A DNA stretch of 64,000 bases from Channallabes apus (GCA_030522415.1 CM060127.1:11820707-11884706); one strand, 5' to 3'; shown: positions 44,301 through 57,835, counted from the stretch's first letter. The notes: generated from the sequence alone by a model not told the origin. Translations and numbers: made by a program.

Positions 44301-46930
44301 ACCATAACATTTATATCTTCATAGGTGTTTCAAAATGGTGGCTAGTGTAGACATGATCATAGCGTATGTGAAGAAGCTGAAGTAAGCTCAAAATTTTGTT
44401 TTTGTTGTGAGTCTGGAAGATGTTCAATGGAAATTATTAAGATATTTATTTTTATATATTATTCTAACTTCCACTAGGGGATGCTTAACAGGAAAGTGAT
44501 GCATTTGCTAGCTTTGGCCATGAATACCTATTTACGACTTTTGGAATTTTCTAAATCTTGATCTGGGCTTTGACATCTCCTTTGGTTACTTGGAAGCAAA
44601 GCTAAATCTGAAGAAGTCAAACTTTTTCCCCTCAGAAGCTCTGCACCAATTTTGAGGTCAGGCACATTGGCAGTCTAATATAAATATTATCAATAACTCT
44701 ATGTTCACATTAGCAGCTAAAGTCATTTATGTTGATTTTCTCTTTTTAGGTTGTCTATCGAGGATATGTAGCAACACTGTCGGTTGTAAGAATGTATAGT
44801 TAAAAACTTAATAATCAGCTCACATGCTTATTAGTGTGAAAATTGGTTGTTGAGTTATATGCTTGGCACTGGTGATCACTTTTTCTTCATAAAGGTTCTC
44901 TATATATTTAATAAGAGGTCACGTATCACAGAATAAATACAAAACCACAGTCGTAAATTTTTCTTCCACCTTTGTAATGGTAACTAACTGCAGGGAGGAA
45001 GTAAAGTTGTAAGCGAGGAACTGAATAAATGTTACACTGCACGGGTGTGGGAAGCGTGGGTAGCGTTTGTTTCGTGGCTTTTGCACAGTATATATAATTT
45101 GCAGGGAGGTGAGAGAATCTCACCTCAAACTCACCTCAAGTCCCAAATCTCATATATCACTAGCTGCTGTTGTTTTGTCATGGGTTAGCCAGGGCTAAAG
45201 TTTAGCAAGACGTGTTAGTGATGCACTTTTATAAATCTGTTACTAATGCATGTACCATGGTCAGTTTTCTAGAGACGTATAACCTCCAATCTTTTACATA
45301 ACTTTTACATAAGCATTATTATTACCCACACAAGATATTTTATTTGAAAGAAGAAAAAATATATTAAGAATCATGCTTTGAGAAAGCTGGGCGCTGATGC
45401 AGCTCTGTTAAAGCAGTCAGGAAAATCAAGATTCCATCACTGCCAGGTCTGGTTTGTATGTTAGCCCTGACATATGAGATAAAAACTAGAAATAAAAGCC
45501 CCCTAGAGAACTGAGAGCTTGAGGTAAAAGCTCCATCCTGCAAAGGAGTGCAACAAGCTCCAAGGTTTGGACAAGGGGTCCCTGTTGTGTCTGCCTGCAG
45601 TGCATTGTGAGTAATGCTTTATTTTACTTCCTAACCTGGGGACAGATTTCTCAACTCACTTTTGGAGGAGATAATCTCCTGAAAAGTAAGATAGAATTTT
45701 TTATGCCATCTGTGTTGCACAACTAGGGTAGCTTCCTGGCCTCCTTTGCATGCTACACCTAACGGGTGGAGGAAGTCTGCTTTGTAGCAGACCACAAAAA
45801 GCAAAAAAGTCGAGTGACGCAGATGGTGGTCATAGAAAGAAAAACAGAATTTGGGGGAAAAGCTCAACCGGAGGAAACTGTTAAGGAAACGCTGCTGAAA
45901 GCCATTGTGTTCACGTTTGCAAACTCACTTTTGGCTGCCGCTGCAATGATTCTTCAGTGCCATTCACTCGGAAATACATGGGTAAAAATGTTATGCTTTT
46001 TCAGACTCCTCAAAATGGCAAGTGGTTGCTACAAGGCTTATTTAATTATAACTCATTATTGTTAGCAAATATTCGGATAGCTTTCATCAATAGTTTTCAG
46101 ATTTTTTATTTTTTTTAAAGATACTTCATTGATGAAAGGGCTAACTGTGGAGTCAGTGTTCTTTGACAGTGTCTAGTTTCCTCTAGATATGATCAGCATC
46201 CAAATGCAAAATAATGATAAAGAGATAAACTTTAAAGTAAAAAGATTAAACAACCATCTCCCTAACAAATGCATTCATAAAAGGCGATTACATCGGCAAT
46301 GTAGGCCTCGAGTCAGTATCTAAGCCAGAATCTTTTCAAAGAGGCACTGAAACCTTGGAGTAATGTAAACATGTTTCCTTACAGGTATTTATTTTAATAT
46401 GGTTAAGCATATCTAGGAGACTACACATTCGCAAATACAGTAGCATGCAAACTTTTTCAGCTTATCCCTGAAATGCCAATGTGTCACCAGGAAAGCTTTC
46501 TGCATATAAGCACAATCCTCATCCTAATCCTCAGGACCCAATCTCCAGTTTAGGATTACCTCTGTACCCATGAGAACATTTACACACAGCTGCCTTCCAT
46601 GCATTCCTGCATTCCTTGGGTTAAATATTAGCTGTGGACTCAAGGTGTGTGTCTGGGCATTCACACTTGCTTAGTGTTTACTTAAAAGTGTAATTGTGTG
46701 AGGTGTGTGTATGTGGAGGGGGTAATCATGTAGAACACAATATAAACTGCTTAAGAAACAAACACTTTTAGGGGAAAAAAATGATATTAAATAAAGAGTA
46801 TTTAAATCTGTCAAATGAGGAATATAAAAAAATCAAGTAATATTCAAAAACAAATAACACATTTATACAAAATAAACATATACTGTATGTATTCTACAAT
46901 AGGAGAGAAAATTAAGCATATTAAATGTAT
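40810..46930. other. Gene-free interval, possible upstream exon of ARHGAP27
   Basis: Microsatellites: TTC (40815-40842), CT/CA (about 41340-41400), GTTT (41998-42020). A GGTTCCAGCAG followed by GTAAAC at about 41581-41597 looks like an exon end and could close an untranslated 5' exon of the gene at 50.4 kb, but there is no independent support. ORFs at 42-46 kb are short and unrecognised. Confidence 0.3.
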
Positions 46931-46937
46931 AAAATGT

Positions 46938-47255
46938 GGCGGTACTCTGGTGTTCTGGTTAGCACTGTCACCTTGCACCTCCAGGGTCTGGGTTCGGTTC
47001 CCGTCCAGGCTCGATTCCCGTCTCTGTGTGCATGGAGTTTGCATGTTCTCCCCGTGCTTGGTGGGTTTCCTTTGGGTACTCTGGTTTCTTCCCACAGTCC
47101 AAAGATATGCAGTTTAGGCTAATTGGCGTTCCCAAACTGCCCATAGTGTGTGTGCCCTGCGATGGATTGGCACCCTGCCTCGTGCCCTAAGATAGGCTCC
47201 TGGTCCCCACGACCCTGAATACAGGATAAAGCGGTATAGAAAATGAGTGAGTGTA
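46938..47255 (+). repeat. tRNA-headed SINE, best-preserved copy
   Basis: A-box TGGTTAGCACTGTCACC, B-box GGGTTCGGTTCCC (one base from the GGTTCGANTCC consensus), then the body and a tail ending GGATAAAGCGGTATAGAAAA TGAGTGAG. The two internal Pol III promoter boxes are near consensus, so this copy could still be transcribed. Confidence 0.82.
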
Positions 47256-47358
47256 TAAAATGTGATTCGGTAAAATAATGGGCTTTTATAATAATAGCTG
47301 TTATTTTAGACAACTGAATTTGTCGTAATTTTTTCACAATAGTACAACTTATACATAA

Positions 47359-47806
47359 GTGGTGAGACCAGCAATGCTCTACGGCTTAGAGACAGTGGCA
47401 CTGAAGAAAAGACAGGAGGCAGAGCTAGAGGTAGCAGAGCTGAAGATGTTGAGGTTCTCTTTGGAAGTGACAAGGATGGATAGGATCAAGAATCAGTTCA
47501 TCAGAGGGACAACCCATGTGAGATGTTTTGGAGATAAAGTCAGAGAGGCCAGATTGAGGTGGTTTGGACATGTTCAGAGGAGAGATGGTGAATATATTGG
47601 TAGAAGGATGCTGAGGTTGGAACTGCCAGGCAGGAGGTCTAGAGGAAGACCAAAGAGGAGATTTATGGATGCAGTGAGAGAGGACATGAAGTTAGTTGGT
47701 GTGAGAGAAGAGGATGCAGAGGATAGGGTTAGATGGAGGCAGATGATTCGCTGTGGCGACCCCTAAAAGGGAACAGCCGAAAGACAAAGAAGAAGAAGTG
47801 TGGAGA
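47359..47806 (+). pseudogene. RTE-like LINE, 3' end of ORF and GAA tail
   Basis: A 136-codon open frame with the post-RT region of an RTE-type LINE: RPAMLYGLETVAL, LKMLRFSLEVTRMDRIKN, RLRWFGHVQRRD, GRRSRGRPKRRFMD and a stop after WRQMIRCGDP. The tail is GGAACAGCCGAAAGACAAAG followed by AAG repeats. It is 5'-truncated at about 47350 and belongs to the same family as the disrupted copy at 20.6-22.8 kb. Confidence 0.87.
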
Positions 47807-47864
47807 TATGGATAAACCAGTTGTCTGACCCCAGCTATTTCCCTCTTGGACGTTTGTGTTAAGG

Positions 47865-48100
47865 CAGCATGGTGGGTTTCCTCTGGGTAATTTGGATTCC
47901 TCCCACAGTGCAAAGTCATGCAGATTATGTTAACTGGCGCTCCAATTTAATGTGTGAATGAGTACTGTATGTGGGTGTGAATGTGTGCCCTGTAATAGAT
48001 TGGCACCCTGTCCAGGCTGTACCCTGTTTCCTGGAATAGGCTCCAGGCTTCCCCTGACCCTGTACAGGATAAGCAGTATAGAGAATTAATGAATTAATGA
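47865..48100 (+). repeat. SINE copy, 5' end missing
   Basis: Begins in the body (GGTGGGTTTCCTCTGGGTAA) and continues through TGTGTGCCCTGTAATAGATT, GGCACCCTGTCCAGGCTGTA and a GGATAAGCAGTATAGAGAAT tail with AATG repeats. Confidence 0.75.
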
Positions 48101-48202
48101 ATTATTTAACTTTTGTGCTGATATTTTTCTTTCAGAGATTCTCTATAACCTTATGAGATCCCCATTTTCTCCCAACTCCATTTAATGTATATGTTTGTTA
48201 AA

Positions 48203-48257
48203 TCCTCATATGAGGACTGTTGGGTATTACTCAATATATTGAGTAATACCCAACAGT
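48203..48257. repeat. Perfect palindromes (14 bp and 42 bp, adjacent)
   Basis: TCCTCATATGAGGA (48203-48216) is a perfect palindrome and overlaps by one base a perfect 42-bp palindrome at 48216-48257, whose arms are ACTGTTGGGTATTACTCAAT and complement with no spacer. TTAATATT-rich DNA follows to 48305. Confidence 0.95.
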
Positions 48258-48309
48258 ATTATTAATATTAATATTTAATATTAATATATTTAATATTAAT
48301 ATGTTTGCA

Positions 48310-50398
48310 TATATTATATTGCATATTACATCTTTTGGTATAACACTCAAGCCACATTATCTGGTGGTTATAAACAGAAACATTAAGAAAATCTAACATG
48401 GTAGATGACATTAAACTGTCTGGATACAATCCTGTGTGAGAACAGTGTTAGTATTTGGAAGCGAAGTGGGTGAGGTCCTAATTCAGTCGCAAAATATCAG
48501 CTAAATGAATCACGTTAATAATGTAATCACTGAAAGGAAGACACTACTGCACATGTTTTGGGTGAAGCACAGTTTGAGGATATTTTTGAGAATTCTTTAT
48601 TAAACCTCTCTATACAAAAAAAAAACGTTACAGAAAGTCTCGTCTTCTTTTTTTCTTACGATTTTTTGCCATTTTATTACATGTATATCTCATATTTTAT
48701 GTTATGTAAGTAATGCTTATTAGTCTAAAGCATCAGATGCTGCTGGCAAAACAACCTTAGGTTCTTCACTTTCTATTTAGCCTGTCTAGGCTTTTGCAAG
48801 CATTTCATTAGGTAGATAAGCAGGTTCTAAATAAAAGATGGTATAAAGATAGACATTCAGTAGTGGCCAAAATTATTAAGACAATATATATGATGTATTA
48901 TTGTTCTCCTTGTGTAAAAACAACTGATTTCACTAAATGATTCTAGTTTATCTGGCAGAAGAGTTGTGTTAATGAACTGAAAATCTAGTGAAAATCTGGC
49001 TAAGTGACAATGATATTGAGGTCCCTGAGCCATGGCCTAGTGACGGAGGCAGTAGAAAGTATTCTGTACATGATTTTCAGGAAGCAATCAAGCAGACATG
49101 GATTGAATCAGTAACACCAGACTAATGCAGACATATTTTTGACTCTTTCCAGAAATTTTTAAAGAATGAAGGACTTATATAGCAATTCCATTGCTTAAAA
49201 TAACAAATTATTCTCATTAGCATGATTGGCCCTATAAAAACTAAATTGAGAATGTAATTAAAAACACTGAATTTCACTTTTGTGTCAAGCCTTTTGGTCC
49301 TTTATGGCTAGATTTATTGTGTAAGTACACTAAATGCAAATTCTAGCAATATACTGTACAATATAGAATCTGCTTTGGTCAGTCAGTGCGGGACTTAAAG
49401 TAAAATCTGTAAATATAATTTTCTGCCTGTGAATGGTATAAGCAAAATTAAGAAACCAGTGTGTGGTGCCATTACAGGAAAATAATACATTTTGGGGGAA
49501 ATGTAGCAGTAACTCAGTTAACAGTAGTGACAGGTTACTTTACTATATCATTGATGGGGACAGTGTTACCTACCCAAAGTTGATTATATTCCTATAACTG
49601 CACCCCAGGTTTGCTTATTCTTCTAATTCTCATTTGACCATTCTTTAAGAATTGTCCATTTAATTTTGTTTATTTAAAATAAATACTTCTATCTGTGTAG
49701 AGTGACATTCAATATTGTGTAACTTCCACTAAGCACACATTTCTTTACCTCTGATAGTTGCAAAGTTCTGACACTGGAGACTCCTTCCACATAAAAATAA
49801 ACACCTCCTTACAGAATCCTTTACCATACTTAATTTAATAATTTGATAATTATTTATATATGTATTCATTTGTCTGTATAAACAATAAAGTATCAGAACA
49901 AGTGCATTGAAATAAACCTTTGATTTGCAGCTGCACTACTGTCAGTGAAAATTATCAAGTGCTTTCTAACCAATCATAATTCAGCAGCGCTGCAGTATAG
50001 AATGGTACAAGGAGAACAAGTGACAAATATCTAAAAGTTATTTCAGGAAAACCCATTTTCAGATTGGGCCCAGTCAGAGAAAAAACACAAACTTCAATCC
50101 TTTGAAATTGCATTAATTTAATTTCAAAAAGAGTGATGTTAAAATGCCAAGGTTTACATTATCCTTTTGGTGTAGTGATATCTTCACTCTAATCCTTTTT
50201 CCATGCTTATCGGAAATTGCTTGTTGATAGGCTTTGTCTACACAATCTTTATTCGTAAGCTTGGTTATAACCTGTTATTACTTCTACAGTTATAAAAACA
50301 TGTTTTTTTTTTCCTGTCTTAAGTGAGAGAACTTGAGACAGTGTCTCTTGTTTATCTAGTCCCTCTCTAATGCTCCTCTTATTTATTTTTGACCTTCA
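48310..50398. other. Gene-free interval upstream of the ARHGAP27 exon
   Basis: No coding region recognised. The last 120 bases are pyrimidine-rich and end TTTTTGACCTTCAG, a good splice acceptor for the exon that starts at 50400, so this is probably an intron following an untranslated first exon. Confidence 0.45.
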
Positions 50399-50438
50399 GG
50401 GGAGCCTTGTACAAGTTTGTGACCCCAGTGTGACCATC

Positions 50439-51260
50439 ATGGGCGAGACCGGTAAAATGGCGAAGCCATGCATGGGCCTTGTGCTGGTTGAGTTCGGGTA
50501 TGAGTACAGAAACCAGGATGGCTGCATGGTATCCATCAAACCCAATGAGAGGTACATGCTCCTGGCAAAGACCAATGACCATTGGTGGCACGTACGCAAA
50601 GATGAGCGCGCCAAGCCATTCTATATCCCTGCCAAATACGTCAAGGAGTTACCATCCACTCTGCCTTCGCCTTTGGACTTTGTTGAGACCCCTCTACCCA
50701 AGCCAATACCTCCCATTGTGTCTGAGCTCACAGAGAAGGCCAATTCCAATGAGGTAACCATCAGGACACGTTCTCCAGGGAACCACCGCAAGACAGAGAA
50801 CCGCATGTCCACGTTTGGCGTCCCATTGGATATCCACGATCCTCCACCATACATGTATGGAGGTTTATCAGATCCAGTTATTTCCTTACAACCAGTGTCA
50901 GTTTCAGAACCAGTGAAGAACAAGAGAATCAGTATCGCTGCAAACTTGCTATTAAACTCCCAAGAGTCATTAAAGAAACCTCGTTCACCAAGCCTGAACC
51001 CTGCTGACCTGCTGCTTCGCCAGGCCAAACCTGTGGATCCACCGGTACTCAAGAATCTGATAGACTCCAGGCCTCTGGTACAGCCTGAGCCACTTATCGA
51101 GCCAGAGGAGGAATCCAGTCCAATGCAGACGCCTTCCCCAGACTCGGAGAACATTTATGAAACAATTGCAGATTTGAACCTGGATGATTTGGTGAAAACG
51201 GAACCTGCTTCTCAGCATGAATCTTCTCAGAGTACACCTCCATCTGCGCTGCAGGGAAAG
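50439..51260 (+). CDS. arhgap27: ARHGAP27-like RhoGAP, first coding exon (SH3)
   Basis: The exon runs from the acceptor at 50399/50400 to the donor GTAAGA at 51261; 274 codons in phase 0. The start MGETGK was chosen because it follows the acceptor in good context (ACCATCATGG). Residues about 14-72 are an SH3 domain: VEFGYEYRNQDG, IKPNERYMLLAK, DHWWHVRK and KPFYIPAKYVKELP. This is close to the human ARHGAP27 SH3, where NERY, HWWHVR and PFY.PA.YV.ELP occur at matching places. A proline/serine-rich linker follows, with SENIYETIADL at 236-246, also recalled from ARHGAP27. The full protein normally adds WW, PH and RhoGAP domains, stimulates GTP hydrolysis on Rac/Cdc42 and binds CIN85 in endocytosis. 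Those domains are not found downstream in the window. ARHGAP12 is the closest alternative. Confidence 0.88.
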
Positions 51261-54200
51261 GTAAGAAATAAAACACACATATACACACTGTAATTAAAAA
51301 AGTGAAAGATTCTTCACCAATCTTTAAAAAAAAAATCATACTGTAATACTGCAGATTTTTTTCTGTTTGAGGACCAGGTTTATGTTGGAAAGTTTTTTAA
51401 TTACGTCCGAAGTTCCTGTGCTACTGAGATTAAAGTTTTCATTCTTTCATTTGTTTGTTTTGGGTAGCAGGTTTCAGTTTTTCACTATTTAAGAACCTGA
51501 CTTTCTTGGTGTCTTTGTGCAGACATAGTGTTTGACGTGTGTTTTGTTTGTGTTGTGATGACATCCTTTATGTAGTTGGACTTATATACGTTTGTCATAC
51601 AATAGAGAACTATTGAGGACAATGCAACTATATACTCGTAAAGCGATAACACAAGACTACACCTTCTATTCCTCGTTGTCATTCTGTCTGCTTGTCTTTT
51701 CTTTTTCTCTTTTCTTTTCTTTTCTTTCCAGCAGGAACCCTGTTGTATTGTTTTGTCAGATGGGTGTAATTCGTTTATAATGTCATCATTATCCTAATGG
51801 TCCAACATCATATCATCAAAGTTTTAGAATTTTATGAAACAATCTAACATCAATGATTTCCCGACTTCTGTAATGTTGCCAAATAACCATTGTCACAATG
51901 CTAATTAGGCAACATTGTTGTGTTATGTCTGTCTGAATATATTTACTTATATACTTCTTCTTTCTTTTCCATTCCTGCATTTCTGTCATTTTTGTCTTTC
52001 TTTTCTATTTTTTGTGACTGTGTTTGTCTTCATTGCCTTCTTATTTTCTGTCTTTCTTTTTTGCGACTTTTTTCTGTCTTATATGAATCTTTGCTGTCAT
52101 TTCCTTTTTCACTGTTATTAAAGAAATACTGTAGTTTTTCTAATGAAAATATTCTATTTTGTACAAAAACACAACAGTAGTGACCTCATCCATGCAATTC
52201 TACATCAACACATAACACACTGAGTCCACTGAGAGGCGCTGTGTGCATGCTTGTCTGACTGACCTCTTAAAGGACATTTTGGACATCTCTCAATATTGCT
52301 AACATCCCTATTGTTGGTTATCTGTCATGTGCCACTATTGGTTATCTGTCTGAGGATCCTCTGGAGCAGTTTACACTGGCCTAAGGTTAAGGCGGGACTG
52401 CGTACGGTCCTCCAAGTTCTTAGGCAAACTTTGTAAAAACTACCTTAAATTAAATGTTTTGGTAGCCTCCTAGAGCTTACCTTCATCAACACTGCATCTG
52501 GCCTTGTGTTCGTCATAACCGCCAAGTTGACTCATTCTGATGCGTTTTACACGTCAGCAGACAATAAACATTTAAAAGCATTTAATTGACTCTTTAGATT
52601 CGGAGTTATAATTCCAAGTGCTTAGATATTTGGGTGCTTTGTCTCGTACCCACATTAGACAGGACATGACTATGAATTTCACCTTCTACTGAAACAAATA
52701 TACAAGATATAAATCCTACATATTCTCCACACATGGCTTGACTCTTCACTTTACATATTTTATTATTTTATTTACAAAAAAAAGCTCACAAAAGGTTAAA
52801 CAATAGCAGTTCATATGAGCTTTTATATATATATATATATATAATTTTGATGTAAATCCAGAAGTTAGCTTGATAAATCATGCTCACAGCTGACTGAGAG
52901 CCGGCACTTAAATTTAGCATTTTATCTCTGCATCTTAACTCACACGACTAATTTAATACCATGATAATGTCAAAAGTAGAATGTCAGGAATGAGGATATG
53001 TGGTTTTCTATTAATAATAGGAGAGACTATTACTTTAACGCTACTATTACTCTTATTCAATTTATTTTATATCTATGGATATTTACATTATAATTGAATG
53101 TACCAGGGTTTTTACAATACTTTTTTACATTAGGGAGATTTTTTACGAGTTCCTCAATTTTTTGACTCAATCATGTTGAGTCGTCATTTTGTTTTTGGAA
53201 TCCTGTTTGGAGAGATTTCTGGAACACATCGATAAGAACAGAGACACCAATGGCGCCAAATGCTCTAGTGTTAGATTGCCTTGTGCTGTCAACAAATAAT
53301 TTATCCAAAATACAGCAGACACGTTTAGCAACAGGAAGAAACCTCACTTACAGGGTGTGTGTTGTTCCTCTATGAGCTATGACGTGTCAATGTATAGTCT
53401 ATAAAAATATCTTTGAGTGCCTATTTTTTTCTGTAGCTTGGATGTGTTTTTTTTAGTGAAAGAATCACAAAACATAATTCAAACCAATTGAATTTGTTAT
53501 TTTAAAAGTATCACTGAAGGAAATTGATAATAGTATCTACAGTATATAATCATTAGCACGTGTTTGACATTAATGAGTCAGAACATTTATCTTGCAACCC
53601 ACACAAAGAACACTAATCTTTTGAGTTAGCATGTATCTAATTTTAGTACTATAATGACATTTTTGCATTTGTCACATTTTCAAGAAGAAAACCTGCCTGA
53701 AATAGAGAAGTAAACCGATGTAAATATGTTCTGGGGATGTTTCTGGCCTCATCCTTACAGTACGAGTTAGCACACATGATGCCTTAAAGTTTTAGTAAGC
53801 CCAAGTTTCGAAACACCACAAGTGCTAATGCTATGTCAGTAATGGCAGTTTAAGGGTGAAGGACAAGTCATGACTGGACTAAAAAATTCCTGCTGGAGCA
53901 TTTCTGTACATTAGCATAAGAAACTAGCATGTTAATGATGGTAAAGATTAGCAGAGGCTGTAGAAGCTTCAATGCATTGAAAGTATTCACCACTTTGTGC
54001 TAATCATTAGCATCCTGACCTTTCATTGCGCTGTTAGCTTCAGAAACTCGAGCTCTGTTTATGTCTCCAGAAGAGAAAAGTGAAAATAAAACTTGACACT
54101 AAGAGCTAAGAAAATGTGCAATAAAGAGAAAAGTACAAATAGATTTAGCCTTGAAATGTATTTTAGAAAATCCTTCATAAAATTATTTTTGTGATATTTA

Positions 54201-55092
54201 AGAGTTTTTCTCCTCTATTTGTTCACATTGTTTTTGTTAGTTTTGACAAGATTAAGTGATTTTTATAATGTTAGTGTCCTTTTGTTTTCCCCATTTTCAT
54301 GTTAGTTATTTTTATTTATTTAAACTATATAAATGATTTTCTCTTTTGATTTAGATTTTTTATTTGTTTGTTTGTGTTTCCCAGATTATTGTACACAATT
54401 AAATAATTCTCACATGTTCATTTTTTTTTCCACAATTAATGTTTTTATGTAGGAATTATCTGAGGTAAAGTATTTCACATGATCATTTGTTATTTTTATA
54501 TTTCCACACGTTTAAACAGTGATTTCTCATTTAAATGTTTTACATGTAGTGGCACATGGTTTATTTGGTTATTTTTTATTGGATTTATTTTTATTGGATT
54601 GAATTTTTAAGTTTAGAATATCTTTAATATGAGGCATGTTTTTTTTTTTTGTTTTTGTACATTTTCGTAGATTTTTTCTTTCTTTTTTTTATCTGGCCTT
54701 TACATCTAACAGGATGTTGACATGAGATAAGCCTGTGCTGGTGATCTGAGTGTGAACATCTGCTGATCCTGTTTATGAGTTATTTATAAAAAAAACCCTT
54801 TTTTCATTTCTATCTTTGATTAATAGATTTTCAATCATAAGACACAGATACTGTGTATGACGTCTCTCTGCTCTGATTTAGTAGTGAAGACGACCGAGGA
54901 TGAGGCACAGAGCTATAGTAAATCAGTTGTGTGTTACATGTGACATATTTTTAAAGAATGTGTAACTTTCTTGATGAGTGACTAAACCTATGATTATCTT
55001 TTCCACAATTAGCGTTTATAACATTAGGGTTTGTTTTTTACGTGTCACAACACAATTATCAGATTAAACAAGGTTTGTTCCAGCACTCATTG

Positions 55093-55093
<1 letters not shown>

Positions 55094-55161
<68 letters not shown>
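55094..55161. repeat. (GT)n microsatellite
   Basis: About 33 TG units without interruption; it generates a spurious repetitive ORF. Confidence 0.95.
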
Positions 55162-55163
<2 letters not shown>

Positions 55164-57714
55164 TAGTTCTGAAGACTCACTGCTCTGAAGAGTATCGGGT
55201 TTTGGTTACTCCTGACAAACACATACCTGAGCCGAGTGTAAGAACAGGAACCACCTTTATATTAGAAAAGACTTGCCCATGAATTTGATGGATTTTTAGT
55301 TATGAGTCCTTATATACAGAATTCTGATTGGTCAGAAGGTTTTTAGCTGATTTGTCAGTAGTGCAGCTTCACATACTGTAGCAGGTTAATACAGAATGAA
55401 TGCATTCCTCCTAATTAATTATTGTTTCTATAGCAACAGTCTATTAACAAGCTCTTGTATGGGGGATGCATCTTAAACAGATTGTGATTTTATTGCATGA
55501 TTGATTTATTAATTTATTCATTCATCTTTTATACTGCTTATCCTGTGTACAGGGTTGCAGAAGACTTAGAGCACTAGTCATGATGTGCTTCACTTTTCTG
55601 TAAGGAGAATACTATTTAAGTTCTATGGAAGGAGTCTCTAGTGTTAGCACTTTGTAATAATCAGAAGTAAAGCTGCAGCTTTATTGGCAGAGGAGTTTAC
55701 ACTTCTTTGTGGTTTCTATGTAAATGGACAAGTTATCTTAAATTAACGAAGGAGACAAACAAAACAAGCTAGTGAGGAACAACTGTTAATAGATGAAGAA
55801 AGAGCAGGAGGTAACTTGTTTCACAGATGTTCATGGCATTAAACAGAGTTGTAAACAGATTTTTTTTTTAAGTAAAACATGTTGTCATATACATAATAAG
55901 TACAAAATAACAGCATGCTTCTTTGCATTAAAAATATACTAGCTTGATTTAAAAAAAAAAAAAAAAAAAGGTCAGATTGAACAATTGTAAATGATCTGGC
56001 AACCATAGTTTCTAAATAACCTTTTAATTTCCAAGTGACCGATTTGAACTTTAGTAGCGTGACATCCTGAACCATCGTGTGTGTGGTCACGCGTGTGTGT
56101 TTACCCAACACAGGCAGTGTCTGTTACTACAACACATCTCGGCTTTTGTGCCAAATATGTGGGGGCACAACACACTGTACACACACACACACACACACAC
56201 TGCTGCAAGAAGACAAGCAGTTAAATGCTGTGGTCACATGACCACACCCCTCTGTCCAGGACACATTCTGTGAGTTGGTGCTTGTACTTGACTGCCGTGT
56301 TGCCAGGTGTTGCTTTTAAAGTTAAACTGGAGCCTGTAACCTATAACATTTTAATAAAATGTATACTGAAATCGATTTTAATGGTGAGAGCTTACTTACT
56401 CTTGATCCTGTGAGTGGTTACAGGTTACAGGATCCCAGTGCAGAAGTAAAGTTGTCTTGGGAGCAAACACTAAATTCAAGGTGCCATGTTGTGCTGTTTT
56501 TAATCCCCACCACTTAGATCATGCACTCTGGTTTCCCTGAAACTCCTGTTTCTGCCCTGTCTGTTGGTTTAAATGCCATCGAAAGATCATTTGTGAATGT
56601 TAATTTTATAGACGAAATTGAATATATATAAATATGATTATATTTATTGTGTAACATTATAAAATTATTATATTAAATTAATATATTTTTGAAGTCTTAA
56701 AATGTAGGCAAATCATAAATGAACAAGCAATATAAAGGGTTAAAGGGTGTAGTTTGTCCAATCTGGCAGCCCAGCTGTTAATGGGAGTGGTCAGGTGACT
56801 GTGGTAAGCTGGCAACCAGGTAACTCAGGCAGGTGTGGATTTTTTTTAGCAGAGGGTGGAAATGAGTGGACTCCAGCGCTCAAGGGATTTCAGACAGGTA
56901 GAGTTTTTATTTCTACTGTACATTCAGGGGCTTTTAGTCTAGACTCGTACTAGTCTGTATTCTAATGTGCTATATATACCATGTGCACTACAGCATACTC
57001 AATCTCAGGATTCTGTACTGTGTATACAGTTATTTGTTGTGGTTTGAATAAGGATCGTACGATATTAGGATGGATTATCATGTGCTACAAAGTCATGAGA
57101 CCTGATCAGACAACTACACTTGCGGAGACATTTTCTCATTGCTGTGTCGATATTTTGGTAAGGTTAACTCAAAGCAGAGAGAACTATTTAAAGCATCCTT
57201 TTATTAACTGTGGTTGCATTCGTCTAATGTATTTAGAATTTTCTTTTTTAACTCTCTATTTTGAATTTTCTAAAATCAGTGCAGATTATTACACAGATGA
57301 CATACATCTAATATTTGGTAAAAATTTTCTTTATCACATTTCACCTTTAGCAGACGTTGCGTACGATGAGCTGCGGTTAGAGCTATGGTTAGAGCTCTAC
57401 TAGGCCACCTAATTGGACTCCGTCCTCATCCTATTATACAAGCACTCAATATAATGACTGTATGATTTACTCCGCTACAAAAGGTGGCGATATGCTCAAC
57501 ACGCGTCTATGCCGATTTCTGTGCCCGATTGAGATGCGAAGAGTAGCTCGACCCCAAACTGCATTATCTGTGTGTGCCACTCTGACTTCAATGACATCAT
57601 GTACTGTAAATGAACTGAGGTTTGGCACTCCTGCGTGGCTAGTATCACTATGATCAACGTGGGAATACGTGTGCCATGCCACATACCCGCACATCCCCAA
57701 GAGAGAACACCCAA

Positions 57715-57835
57715 TCTGCTCTATATAGGATGGCTGGGAATTGAACTTGCGGTCTCCAGGTGATAGTTCCAAGCATTTTGCTACTGACCACTCTAACTCT
57801 CTAACACTCACCACACTAACTGGTTGGGCTTGGAC
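57715..57835 (-). repeat. tRNA-derived SINE head, different family
   Basis: On the minus strand: GTTAGAGAGTTAGAGTGGTC, then a B box CAAGTTCAATTCCC near 57745-57732, as in a tRNA-derived SINE head. Its body continues towards 57600 with no match to the main SINE family. Confidence 0.5.

Noticed and set aside
50621..51154. 177-codon minus-strand ORF in the ARHGAP27 exon.
   Set aside because: Antisense shadow of the SH3/proline-rich coding exon, with no independent family resemblance.
56981..57403. 140-codon ORF as a gene.
   Set aside because: No recognised domain, composition typical of AT-rich random reading, no start context or splice sites, and the adjacent DNA is SINE-like.
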